Made by a program: the position numbers and the translations under genes
Notes under the pieces: generated by a model
What the model saw: the letters and a program-made list of their open reading frames with translations, nothing else
Told to the model about the DNA's origin: nothing
The model's database searches: none
Origin: Alphaproteobacteria bacterium
GTDB taxonomy: Bacteria > Pseudomonadota > Alphaproteobacteria > Caulobacterales > Aquidulcibacteraceae
Assembly: GCA_030430715.1 (NCBI GenBank)
Contig: JAUIJZ010000019.1
Span: 1 to 42,399, forward strand
DNA: 42,399 bases
Reading direction: 5' to 3'
Part shown: positions 1-7,581 of the stretch, one piece after another
How the letters are laid out: each line of letters opens with the position of its first letter
Position numbering within the stretch: position 1 is the stretch's first letter

Positions 1-181
1 CACGGTTCTGTCCCTCCGCGCGGCGTGGACCGATCCCAGTGCACGCTACACGATCGCGGTGTTCGGCGAGAACGTCACCGACGAGCGCTACGTGACCCAA
101 GTGCAGTACAATAATTTCGGCATCGGCAGCACCTGGAACGACCCCGCCACCTGGGGCGTCGAACTCGCGGTCCGCTACTAA
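1..181 (+). CDS. TonB-dependent receptor, C-terminal fragment
   Basis: Only the last 59 codons lie in the window; the gene starts upstream. The fragment reads as outer-membrane beta-barrel strands: alternating polar and hydrophobic residues, the receptor-typical segment FGENVTDERY, then WGVELAVRY ending on a terminal aromatic tyrosine, the usual BAM recognition end of TonB-dependent receptors. Receptors of this family import siderophores, sugars or other large substrates across the outer membrane using TonB energy. Substrate cannot be told from this piece. A strong intrinsic terminator follows the stop. The family call is from the C-terminal pattern only. Confidence 0.8.
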   Translation, partial: TVLSLRAAWTDPSARYTIAVFGENVTDERYVTQVQYNNFGIGSTWNDPATWGVELAVRY

Positions 182-204
182 GCCGATCCCGGCGAGAAAG
201 CTTA

Positions 205-238
205 GAGGCCGGAGCGTTCGCTCCGGCCTCTTTCTTTT
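205..238 (+). terminator. Rho-independent terminator of the TonB receptor gene
   Basis: A perfect 11-bp GC-rich stem (205-215 pairing with 220-230, loop GTTC) is followed by TTTCTTTT. It lies 23 bp after the receptor stop and 17 bp before the stop of the opposing P450 gene. The T-tract is on the plus-strand side, so it mainly ends the receptor transcript; the hairpin could also serve the opposing gene. Confidence 0.9.
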
Positions 239-254
239 GCGCGATCCGAATGGA

Positions 255-1523
255 TTAGCTTGGATCCCACACCAGCGGCAAATTGCGGATCGACAGCAGC
301 CCAGGAAACACGGTGGTGTCCGCGCCCGGCTTCACCCGGAATTCCGGGATGCGCTTGAACCATTCTTCCAGCACGATCCACAATTCGCGTCGCGCCAGCG
401 GAGCGCCAAGGCAACGGTGCACGCCCGCGACAAACGTGTGATGCCTGTTGCGCCGGCGCGTTGGATCGAACACCTGCGGATCGTCAAACCGCTCAGGGTC
501 GAAATTGCCCGCCGGATTGAGACATTGCACGGCGTCACCGGCTTTCAGCGTCACGCCATCCCACTCGAAATCCTTTTTCACACGCCGCGAAGAACTCAGG
601 ATCGGCTGCGTGCGCAAAAATTCCTCGACGCCGCTTTCGATCAGTTCAGGGTGCGCGCGCAATTGGCGCTGGATTTCCGGCTGCAAAGCCATGCGGCGAA
701 ACATTTGGCTGATCGTCGCCGCGACCGTGTCGAGCCCGCCGAGCCAAAGAAACCAGACCATGCCGATCTTCTCATCCTCGCTCAGCGGCTTGCCGTCGAT
801 CTTGCCGTGCACGATGCTCGACACCAGCCCTTCATCCGGCGCCGCCTCCTTTTCAGCGATGAACGCGCGCAAAAAATCCAACACGCCGCGCAAGGCCGCC
901 GCCATCTTCGCCTGATCGTGCGAGTGCAGAATGTCCCATTCCCAATCGAGAAATTGCTCGAACATGGCCGGCGGGAAATTCATCAGCCCCATGAAAATAC
1001 GCACGGGAAAAACGCGGCCGAAATCCCAGGCGACATCCACCTCGCCCTTATCGGCGAAGCCCTCGATCATCTCGATCGCAACAGCGCGGATCTGATCCAT
1101 CATCTTGTTGAGCCGCGCCGGAGAAAAATGCGGCATCAGAAAAAGCCGATAGGCGGTGTGCGCGGGCGGATCGACGCTGAGCGGAATTGAAGGGAAGCTT
1201 TCGCCGATCAGCCTTTGGAACTCGGCGGCGCCTTGGTTCGAGAAGAGATCGTTATCGGTATAGACGCGCTCGATATCGTCCGCGTGCGTAACCACCCAAA
1301 CGCCGCGCCCGCCATAGGCGCCGCCCATCATCCCGGGGTCGGTCACGCTAAAAAGCACCCGCGGTATTTCCGGCCCGCTTAACCAGCTCCAGGGCTCATA
1401 CGGATCGACAAGATCGTTCGGCGCGCTGCCGGAAAGCGCACGGCTCAAATTGACCAGCCGGTCTTTCGGCACATAATCCGGCGCCGGGCCATCGACCCGG
1501 ACGTCGTCGAGACTGCGCGGCAT
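255..1523 (-). CDS. cytochrome P450 monooxygenase
   Basis: 422-residue soluble bacterial P450, a haem-thiolate enzyme that inserts oxygen into an organic substrate using electrons from a ferredoxin system. Visible motifs: I-helix LGGLDT (about 261-266) with the acid-Thr pair, K-helix E301-F-L-R304, and the haem loop FVAGVHRCLG with Cys371 as axial ligand. The start at 1523 is chosen because GGGAGGA sits just upstream; the reading frame runs 81 codons further up but that part is not family-like. No ferredoxin or reductase gene is adjacent. It is divergent from ubiA. The substrate is unknown. Confidence 0.93.
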   Translation of the reverse strand: MPRSLDDVRVDGPAPDYVPKDRLVNLSRALSGSAPNDLVDPYEPWSWLSGPEIPRVLFSVTDPGMMGGAYGGRGVWVVTHADDIERVYTDNDLFSNQGAAEFQRLIGESFPSIPLSVDPPAHTAYRLFLMPHFSPARLNKMMDQIRAVAIEMIEGFADKGEVDVAWDFGRVFPVRIFMGLMNFPPAMFEQFLDWEWDILHSHDQAKMAAALRGVLDFLRAFIAEKEAAPDEGLVSSIVHGKIDGKPLSEDEKIGMVWFLWLGGLDTVAATISQMFRRMALQPEIQRQLRAHPELIESGVEEFLRTQPILSSSRRVKKDFEWDGVTLKAGDAVQCLNPAGNFDPERFDDPQVFDPTRRRNRHHTFVAGVHRCLGAPLARRELWIVLEEWFKRIPEFRVKPGADTTVFPGLLSIRNLPLVWDPS

Positions 1524-1640
1524 TGTGTTCCTCCCGTCATTTTGTTCGATTGTGCGCCGCTCGCCCTGAAAGTCCACAGCGCCGTCCGCACGTTTGCCTA
1601 TGCTGCGGCCGTGCGCTTGCCTAAATCGCGGCGCACGCGC

Positions 1641-2600
1641 ATGACCCCCGCCATGACGGATGCGAAGCCTGCCGACGCGCTCCGGGCGCACTGGACCGAC
1701 CGCCTGCCCGGCGCGTGGAAGCCGTATGCGCAGCTTTCGCGCCTCGACCGGCCGATCGGCTGGCAATTATTGCTGCTGCCGTGCCTGATGGGCCTGGCGG
1801 CCACTCGCACCGGTCATGGCTTTTTCATTCAAGATGCGTTCTACGCACTCGCCTTCGTGCTCGGCGCCATCGCCATGCGCGGCGCGGGCTGCACCTATAA
1901 CGACATCCTCGACCGCGATATCGACGCGCAAGTCGCGCGCACACGCATGCGGCCGCTGCCTTCCGGCGCGGTGAGCTTGAAAAAGGCCTGGACTTGGCTG
2001 CTGCTGCAATGCCTCGCGGGCCTCGTTGCGTTGCTTGTGTTTCCGCCCTTCGCGAAGCTTGTGGCGCTGGCGGCGCTGCCGCTGGTCGCGCTCTATCCGC
2101 TGATGAAACGCATCACCTGGTGGCCGCAGGCTTGGCTCGGCATCGTGTTTTCCTGGGGCGCGCTCGTCGCCGGCGCGGCGGCCTATGGCGACACGATACC
2201 GGCAACCGCACTCGTGCTGTATGCCGGCTGCATCTGTTGGACCATCGGCTACGATACCATTTACGCGCTGCAGGACCGCGAAGACGATGCGCTTGTCGGC
2301 GTTCGCTCCACCGCACGTTTGTTCGCAAACCGATGGCGTCTTTGGACAAGCGTCTTCTACATCGCCGCGCTTTTGTTATGGGCAGGCGCCTCCGCGCTCG
2401 GCAGCGCGCACTGGCTGACACTCGGCATATTCGGCTTGATCGGCGCGACCATGATCTGGCCCATGCTGGACAATCTCGACGCCGACAATCCCGAAAGCGC
2501 GCTCGCGGCATTCAAATTCAACGCCTGGATTGGCGCGGCGGTATTATTTGCGCTCGCGCTTGAACCGCTCTTGCGCTCCGCGCGCCCGTGGCTGGGCTAG
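1641..2600 (+). CDS. ubiA: 4-hydroxybenzoate polyprenyltransferase UbiA
   Basis: 319-residue polytopic membrane prenyltransferase that attaches the polyprenyl tail to 4-hydroxybenzoate in ubiquinone biosynthesis. The first Asp-rich motif is NDILDRDID (about 87-95), followed by the RPLPSG segment typical of UbiA; the second is YDTIYALQDREDD (about 204-216). These bind Mg-prenyl diphosphate. ATG at 1641 is preferred to the longer open frame from 1542, whose N-terminus lacks family character; ATG at 1653 is also possible. No strong Shine-Dalgarno is seen. It heads a tight run: the next gene begins 3 bp after its stop. Confidence 0.93.
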   Translation: MTPAMTDAKPADALRAHWTDRLPGAWKPYAQLSRLDRPIGWQLLLLPCLMGLAATRTGHGFFIQDAFYALAFVLGAIAMRGAGCTYNDILDRDIDAQVARTRMRPLPSGAVSLKKAWTWLLLQCLAGLVALLVFPPFAKLVALAALPLVALYPLMKRITWWPQAWLGIVFSWGALVAGAAAYGDTIPATALVLYAGCICWTIGYDTIYALQDREDDALVGVRSTARLFANRWRLWTSVFYIAALLLWAGASALGSAHWLTLGIFGLIGATMIWPMLDNLDADNPESALAAFKFNAWIGAAVLFALALEPLLRSARPWLG

Positions 2601-2603
2601 AAA

Positions 2604-3227
2604 ATGCGCGCGGCGGAGCTGCATCTGAGCAAGGTGTGCAAACGCTTCGCGGGCGTCGTTCCCATGCATGCGCCATTCCCGGCCAAGTTCGAAAAGTCAA
2701 AAGATCCGTATCGCGCCTTGGTCCGCGCTGTGGTGTTTCAACAACTTTCCGGCAAGGCCGCCGCCACCATTCACGGACGCATGCTGGCTTTGTTTCCCGG
2801 CAAGGATCACCCCGATCCGGAAGACCTCATTAAAGCCAAGCCTGAAAAGCTGCGCACCGCCGGGCTCTCGCGCCAGAAGATCGCCGCGATTCAGGATGTC
2901 GCCGTCAAGCGGCTCGACAACACTATCCCGCACGCACGCGCGCTCGCGCGTCTAACCGACGAAGAGATCATCGCCCGCCTCGCCCAAGCGCGCGGCGTCG
3001 GCCGCTGGACCGTGGAGATGTATCTCATCTTCACGCTGGGCCGCCCCGACGTTTTGCCGATCGACGATCTCGGCGTGCGCAAGGGCGCCGAGAAGCTGTA
3101 CAAGCGCGACTTCACCCCCAAAGAACTCGGCGCCTATGGAGAACGCTGGGGGCCGTGGCGCTCGGCGGCGGCTTGGCATTTGTGGCGCGTGGCCGACACG
3201 CAGACGCCGGAAACCTCAAAGCTTTAA
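2604..3227 (+). CDS. DNA-3-methyladenine glycosylase II (AlkA-like, HhH-GPD)
   Basis: 207 residues, the compact AlkA-type base excision repair glycosylase that removes alkylated purines. The helix-hairpin-helix segment ARGVGRWTVEMYLI (about 129-142) carries Trp where bifunctional relatives have the catalytic Lys, so it should be monofunctional. The catalytic Asp lies in LPIDDLG (probably Asp155). It lacks the N-terminal TBP-like domain of E. coli AlkA, as many bacterial members do. ATG at 2604 follows ubiA by 3 bp, and the TAA overlaps the ATG of the next gene, so it is translationally coupled on both sides. Confidence 0.88.
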   Translation: MRAAELHLSKVCKRFAGVVPMHAPFPAKFEKSKDPYRALVRAVVFQQLSGKAAATIHGRMLALFPGKDHPDPEDLIKAKPEKLRTAGLSRQKIAAIQDVAVKRLDNTIPHARALARLTDEEIIARLAQARGVGRWTVEMYLIFTLGRPDVLPIDDLGVRKGAEKLYKRDFTPKELGAYGERWGPWRSAAAWHLWRVADTQTPETSKL

Positions 3228-3874
3228 TGTCCATCGCCGACATCCCAGCCTTCATCCGCGAGAACACGCGCATCATGGAAGCGAGCTTCGTGCCCGAAGT
3301 GCGCCTGCATCTTGCCGATGACGCTGTCGCGCTTTGGGAGATGACCGAAGAGCAGCTTGAACAGATCGGCCTGCCGCCGCCTTTCTGGGCATTTGCTTGG
3401 GCGGGCGGGCAAGCGCTTGCGCGCTATGTGCTCGATCATCCTGAGATTGTTCGTGGCCAGAGCGTGCTCGACGTCGCCTCCGGTTCGGGCCTTGTCGGCA
3501 TCGCCGCGATGCAAGCAGGCGCCCGCCACGCACTCGCCGCCGACATTGACGTCTTCGCCGCGCACGCGGCACAGCTCAACGCGGCGCTCAATGCCGTGAC
3601 GGTCGAAACCACGGGCGCCGATCTGGTCGGTCAGGCCGTCGCGCAAGACGTCATTCTCGTCGGCGATCTTTTCTATGATCGCGACCTCGCCCCGCGCGTG
3701 CTCGATTGGCTTGCGGCGTTGCAAGACCAAGGCAGGCGCGTGTTGATTGGCGATCCGGGCCGCACCTATCTGCCGCGCGACCGGCTCGAACAGATCGCCG
3801 CCTACGACATTCCCGTCACCCGCGCGCTGGAAGATTCCGAACTCAAGCGCGCCGCGGTGTGGCGGCTGCTCTAG
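3227..3874 (+). CDS. METTL20-like protein lysine methyltransferase (ETF-beta / L7/L12 type)
   Basis: 215-residue class I SAM-dependent methyltransferase. The SAM loop is DVASGSGLVG (motif I), followed by AADID, and the post-II signature VGDLFYDRDLA closely matches the LGDMFYDEDLA region of human METTL20 (ETFBKMT). Characterised bacterial members methylate lysines on electron-transfer flavoprotein beta and ribosomal protein L7/L12; that this copy does so is inference. ATG at 3227 overlaps the upstream TAA (TAATG); the longer frame from 3155 runs inside the glycosylase gene. Its stop directly abuts the stop of the opposing lipoprotein gene with no base between. Confidence 0.75.
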   Translation: MSIADIPAFIRENTRIMEASFVPEVRLHLADDAVALWEMTEEQLEQIGLPPPFWAFAWAGGQALARYVLDHPEIVRGQSVLDVASGSGLVGIAAMQAGARHALAADIDVFAAHAAQLNAALNAVTVETTGADLVGQAVAQDVILVGDLFYDRDLAPRVLDWLAALQDQGRRVLIGDPGRTYLPRDRLEQIAAYDIPVTRALEDSELKRAAVWRLL

Positions 3875-4351
3875 CTACTCGATCGCACACACATACATGC
3901 GCAGCTGCTCGTCGGGCTCGCGCGTGCGCGCGTCTTCGCACACGGCGCCCCATAGCCGCATCACTTCCTCGCCCACGGCGGCCGAGCGGCTCTCCAATTC
4001 CTCAAGCGAAGGCGCGGCCGTATCGGCAAGCCAAACCGGCGCATAAATGGGCCCGCACGTCACGGCCATGTACAAACCGCGGGCGCACAATTGCGAGCGC
4101 ATCAAATTATATTCCCACACCGTCTCGCGCAGGCCACGCGCCAATTCGGCCGGATCCTCGGCTTGAGGCTCGGCGGCGTTTTGCTGCTCCGCGGTCAATT
4201 CCTCGACATGGGAGAGCATCACGCCATAGCGGCCGATTTCGATGTGCAGAGCGAATGCGTCTGACTGTTCAGGCTCGCCCGGCGCTTGCGTTTGCCCGCC
4301 TTGGCCGCAGGCGGCCAACAGCAGAGCGAAAAAGATTGCGCGAAATGTCAT
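3875..4351 (-). CDS. hypothetical lipoprotein
   Basis: 158 residues with a short lipoprotein signal: FFALLLAAC gives a lipobox with Cys15. The mature part is a Gln/Pro/Glu-rich linker followed by a mostly helical acidic domain with four further cysteines (in QLCARG, VTCGP, AVCED and YVCAIE), likely disulfides in the periplasm. No family recognised. GGAGGCGAG lies before the ATG. The probable 54-residue membrane protein at 4412-4576 lies 60 bp upstream on the same strand and may be co-transcribed. Convergent with the methyltransferase gene, stop against stop. Confidence 0.7.
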   Translation of the reverse strand: MTFRAIFFALLLAACGQGGQTQAPGEPEQSDAFALHIEIGRYGVMLSHVEELTAEQQNAAEPQAEDPAELARGLRETVWEYNLMRSQLCARGLYMAVTCGPIYAPVWLADTAAPSLEELESRSAAVGEEVMRLWGAVCEDARTREPDEQLRMYVCAIE

Positions 4352-4411
4352 GCCTCGCCTCCACGGCGGGCAGCTTAGCGGCGCGGCCTTATGCGGTCGC
4401 TTGCTTTTTGC

Positions 4412-4576
4412 TTAACGGTCGAGCTGCGGCGCGAGGATATTGTAGCCCGCGTCCAGTTCAGTGAAATAGCCGTCAAGCGCGCGTCGCCAAAGAGCTTTCG
4501 CGGCAACCGTCAAGCTAATGCCTGCGGCCGCCGCGAACGTCGCCCATATGACGCTGATGATGGTAGCGTCTAACAA
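4412..4576 (-). CDS. putative small single-span membrane protein, TTG start
   Basis: A 54-residue frame with no ATG. The TTG start at 4576 is preceded by AGGGGTGGGG at good spacing; an in-frame TTG and GTG lie 6 and 12 bases further upstream. The product has a hydrophobic stretch SVIWATFAAAAGISLTVAA (about 8-26), then a basic KALWRRALDG turn and a polar tail ending LAPQLDR, the layout of a one-pass inner-membrane protein. Codons end mostly in G or C like the neighbours. It lies 60 bp upstream of the lipoprotein gene on the same strand. No family recognised; coding status is inference. Confidence 0.5.
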   Translation of the reverse strand: MLDATIISVIWATFAAAAGISLTVAAKALWRRALDGYFTELDAGYNILAPQLDR

Positions 4577-4731
4577 ACCCAACCCCACCCCTGTTGCCTT
4601 CGAGGCGTTCTATGAGAAGACTTATGACGCAACGCGGTGAACGCGCGGTTTCCGAAAGCAAAACAAATCCTTGAAATGCAGATTTAGCGAAGCGCCGCAA
4701 AAAGCCGGCTTGCCGCGCGAGGAGACGTCCC

Positions 4732-5136
4732 ATGCACATGCTCGAGATCGCCGCGCTCTATTGCGGCGTGAATATTCTGTTGCTGATGGTTCTCTCATTT
4801 CTAGTGGCCATGGGACGCAACAAGCACAAAGTCTTGTTAGGCGACGGCGGCAATGAGCGTCTGAACCGGACCATCCGTGTTCACGGCAATGCCGCCGAAC
4901 AGGTCCCCGCGGCCCTGGTTGGGCTCCTCGCCCTGGCCCTGTTCGACCCCGCCACGCCGATCTGGCTGCTGCACGCGGCTGGAATTTCTTTGACCGCCGG
5001 CAGAATTTTTCATGCCGTCGGTTTGTCGCTGGGCGCCCTCAATGCCGGCCGCGCCGGGGGCATGCTGCTGACCATGCTCTCCTACCTGCTGATCGGCGGC
5101 GGGCTCATCTATGTGGCCCTGAGTCAGCAACTCTAA
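4732..5136 (+). CDS. MAPEG family membrane protein
   Basis: 134 residues with four predicted membrane helices. The region RVHGNAAEQVPAALVG (about 49-64) carries the MAPEG (membrane-associated, eicosanoid and glutathione metabolism) signature of Arg, Asn, Glu and Pro after the first helix, and GRIFHAVGL matches the helix-3 signature. Eukaryotic relatives are glutathione transferases; bacterial roles are mostly unknown. GAGGAGA lies upstream of the ATG at 4732; a second ATG two codons later is possible. It appears to stand alone, and the 155 bp before it (4577-4731) shows no other gene. Confidence 0.85.
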   Translation: MHMLEIAALYCGVNILLLMVLSFLVAMGRNKHKVLLGDGGNERLNRTIRVHGNAAEQVPAALVGLLALALFDPATPIWLLHAAGISLTAGRIFHAVGLSLGALNAGRAGGMLLTMLSYLLIGGGLIYVALSQQL

Positions 5137-5202
5137 GCATGACGGCCCCCTAATACCACCAGGCGGCGTTGCCGAGTTCGACCGAAAGGCCCATGTAGAA
5201 GC

Positions 5203-6549
5203 ATGGCCTTCGACGCTGATTCCCACGCCGCCCTTGCCGCGCTGCTCGATTACGCCCGCAAGGCGGGATCCGATTCCGCCGAGGCCAGCTTCGCCGCGCG
5301 CGAGGCCATCTCCGCCGAAGTCCGTATGGGCGCGCTTGAGGGGATGGAGCGCGAGGAAGGCCGCTCGGTCGCGTTGCGCGCTTTTATCGGCAAGCGCCAA
5401 GCCGCCGCCTCGTCCACCGATCTCTCCGCCAGCGGCCTGAAAGCCCTGGCCGACCGCACCGTGGCGATGGCCCGCGCCGCCCCGGAAGACAAATATTGCG
5501 GCCTGCTTGAGAAGCGCTACGCCGCGACAGGCGCGCGCCCCGATCTGGAGCAGGCCGATTCCGCCCGCCCCACCCCGCAGCAATTGCTCGAACTGGCCAA
5601 GACCTGCGAAGACGCCTCGCTCGCCATACCCGGCATCGCCAATTCCGGCGGCGGCGGCGCTTCAAGCGACTTCGCCAGTTTCGTCTACGCGACCTCCGAT
5701 GGCTTCGAAGGCGCCGAAAGCGCGACCAGCTACAGCCTCGGCACCCAGCCCATCGCCGAAAAAGACGATGCGATGGAGCGCGATTACGAATGGCGTACAA
5801 AACGCTACTTCGCCGATCTGCCCAGCGCTGAAAGCATTGGCCGCATTGCCGGCGAGCGCACCGCGCGCCGGCTTGGCGCGCGCAAGATCGCCAGCCAGAA
5901 AGCTTCGGTGATCTTCGAGAACCGTTTGGCCGGGCGCATTCTCTCGCCGATCTTCAGCGCCATTTCCGGCTCGGCCGTGGCGCGCGGCGTGTCCTTTCTT
6001 AAGGACAAGCTTGGCGAGCGCATCCTGCCCGAAGGCTTCGAGGTGCGCGAAGATCCGTTCGTGAAGCGCGGCATGGCGAGCCATTGGTTCGATGGCGAAG
6101 GCGGCGCGGTGAAACCGATGACGCTGATCGAAGACGGCGTGCTGAAAACGTGGCTGCTGAATGCATCGGCGGCGCGTCAGCTCGGCCTTGAGCCCAACGG
6201 CCATGCGTCGGCCGGCCATGGCGGCCCGCCCGGCATCTCCACGTCCAACATGTTCGTGAAGCCGGGCGCGCTCGATCTGGCCGGGCTCATGCGCGAAGCC
6301 GGCAAGGGCCTCTTCATCACCGACATGTTCTCGCCGTCGCTGAACATGAACACGGCCGATTGGTCGGTCGGCGTGGCCGGCTATTGGTTTGAAAACGGCG
6401 AGGTCGCGCATCCGGTCAGCGAAGTGACCGTGGCCGGCAATCTGCTCGATATTTACGCGCGCCTGCGCTGCGGGGCCGATCTCGACCGGCGCGGCGCTCT
6501 CGAAATCCCCAGCTTGATCGTGGACAATCTTGCAATCGGCGGCGTCTGA
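5203..6549 (+). CDS. pmbA: metalloprotease-family protein PmbA/TldE
   Basis: 448 residues, the full length of the TldD/PmbA family. PmbA (TldE) forms a heterodimer with TldD that digests unfolded peptides and matures ribosomally made peptides such as microcins. The HExxxH zinc motif of TldD is absent, as expected for the E subunit. The C-terminal core is recognisable: NGHASAGHGGPPGISTSN, the GKGLFITDMF segment and WSVGVAGYWFENGE. No tldD lies in the window. The Shine-Dalgarno is weak. Its stop overlaps the start of the next gene by 20 bases, tying it to the lipid A cluster that follows. Confidence 0.92.
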   Translation: MAFDADSHAALAALLDYARKAGSDSAEASFAAREAISAEVRMGALEGMEREEGRSVALRAFIGKRQAAASSTDLSASGLKALADRTVAMARAAPEDKYCGLLEKRYAATGARPDLEQADSARPTPQQLLELAKTCEDASLAIPGIANSGGGGASSDFASFVYATSDGFEGAESATSYSLGTQPIAEKDDAMERDYEWRTKRYFADLPSAESIGRIAGERTARRLGARKIASQKASVIFENRLAGRILSPIFSAISGSAVARGVSFLKDKLGERILPEGFEVREDPFVKRGMASHWFDGEGGAVKPMTLIEDGVLKTWLLNASAARQLGLEPNGHASAGHGGPPGISTSNMFVKPGALDLAGLMREAGKGLFITDMFSPSLNMNTADWSVGVAGYWFENGEVAHPVSEVTVAGNLLDIYARLRCGADLDRRGALEIPSLIVDNLAIGGV

Positions 6550-7345
6550 CCTTTCGCTCATCACAGAGGCGGCGCGCGATGCGGGCACGCTTGTGCGCGA
6601 ACTGCTGGCCGCACCCTTGGAGGTCCAATCCAAGGGCGATGCCGGGCCTGTCACCAATGTCGATTTCGCGGTGAACGATCTGCTCGGCGAACGCTTGCGC
6701 GGCGCGCGGCCCGATTATGGCTGGCTCTCGGAAGAAACACCCGACGCGCCGGAAAACCGCATCGGCAAGACGCGCGTCTTCGTGCTCGACCCGATCGACG
6801 GCACCGCCGCGATGATCGCCAGAAGCCCGCAATTCACGATTTCCATCGGGATTGTCGAAAATGGCCGCGCCCAGGCCGGGGCCATTTACAATCCCATGAC
6901 CGACGAATTGTTCGCCGGCGCCATTGGCGAAGGCGCATCCCTCAACGGCCGTCCCACGCAGGCGAGCGAACGCATCAAGCTCGCCGGCACGCGCATGGTC
7001 GCCGCCGCTTTTCGCTTTTCGTCGAAGCGTTGGCCCCAGCCCTGGCCGAAAATGGAAAACATTGAGCGCCAATCCATCGCCTACCGCATGGCTCTGGTGG
7101 CGGCGGACATGGCCGACGCCACGCTCCTGTTCGGCCCCAAGCACGAATGGGACATTGCCGGCGGGGCGGCCATCGTCGAAGCGGCGGGCGGACGCGTCAG
7201 CGATCCCTGGGGCGGCGCCCTTTCCTTCAACAATCCCGAGCCGCAAACCGTATCGGGCGTCATCGCTTCTGGCGCGCCGCTGCACCCGCTGCTAGTCGAG
7301 CGGACCAAGCATCTAACCGATCCGCGAAAGGCTGAGGCGCCATGA
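6530..7345 (+). CDS. inositol monophosphatase family / CysQ-like 3'(2'),5'-bisphosphate nucleotidase
   Basis: 271-residue Mg-dependent, Li-sensitive phosphatase superfamily member. Metal-site motifs are in order: WLSEETPD (about 65-72), the DPIDGT loop (about 88-93) and EWDIAGGAAIVEAAGG (about 205-220). The family includes CysQ, which converts PAP to AMP, and inositol phosphatases. The start is TTG at 6530 inside the end of pmbA, since no suitable ATG exists in frame. It overlaps the DUF4170 gene by 4 bp. A sulfotransferase, whose by-product is PAP, lies three genes on, which favours a CysQ role by inference. Confidence 0.85.
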   Translation: MQSAASDLSLITEAARDAGTLVRELLAAPLEVQSKGDAGPVTNVDFAVNDLLGERLRGARPDYGWLSEETPDAPENRIGKTRVFVLDPIDGTAAMIARSPQFTISIGIVENGRAQAGAIYNPMTDELFAGAIGEGASLNGRPTQASERIKLAGTRMVAAAFRFSSKRWPQPWPKMENIERQSIAYRMALVAADMADATLLFGPKHEWDIAGGAAIVEAAGGRVSDPWGGALSFNNPEPQTVSGVIASGAPLHPLLVERTKHLTDPRKAEAP

Positions 7346-7581
7346 GCGAAACACGTCAACTTGTCCATCTCGTCATCGGCGGCGAACTGAAATCGGTGGA
7401 GGCGCGCGAGTTCTCCGACCTATCGAAAATCGATTTCGTCGGCGCCTTCCCGAACTACAAATCGGCCTATGACGCCTGGAAAGGCGCCGCGCAGCGGACG
7501 GTCGATAACGCGCGCATGCGCTATTTCATCATCCACGCCCACAAGCTGCTCGACCCGGAAACGGACGATCACGAGCACTAA
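7342..7581 (+). CDS. DUF4170 family protein
   Basis: 79-residue small cytoplasmic protein of the alphaproteobacterial DUF4170 family, recognised by the core FVGAFPNYKSAYDAWK and the following TVDNARMRYFIIHAHKLLDP. The function is not established. It sits between the phosphatase and the MsbA-type transporter, overlapping both (ATGA at its start, TAATG at its end). Gene-by-gene coupling suggests it acts with envelope or lipid A export. Confidence 0.88.
   Translation: MSETRQLVHLVIGGELKSVEAREFSDLSKIDFVGAFPNYKSAYDAWKGAAQRTVDNARMRYFIIHAHKLLDPETDDHEH

Noticed and set aside
237-1190. 317-codon plus-strand open frame opposite the P450 gene
   Set aside because: It is antisense to a P450 with intact motifs; the translation is Arg/His-rich without family features, a GC-rich shadow frame.
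3706-4464. 252-codon plus-strand frame across the methyltransferase end and lipoprotein
   Set aside because: Overlaps two better-supported genes; composition is Arg/Ala/Pro-rich low-complexity shadow.
4515-4739. 74-codon minus-strand frame before the MAPEG gene
   Set aside because: Arg/Gly-rich, overlaps the more protein-like 54-residue frame in another phase, and its start lies inside the MAPEG leader.
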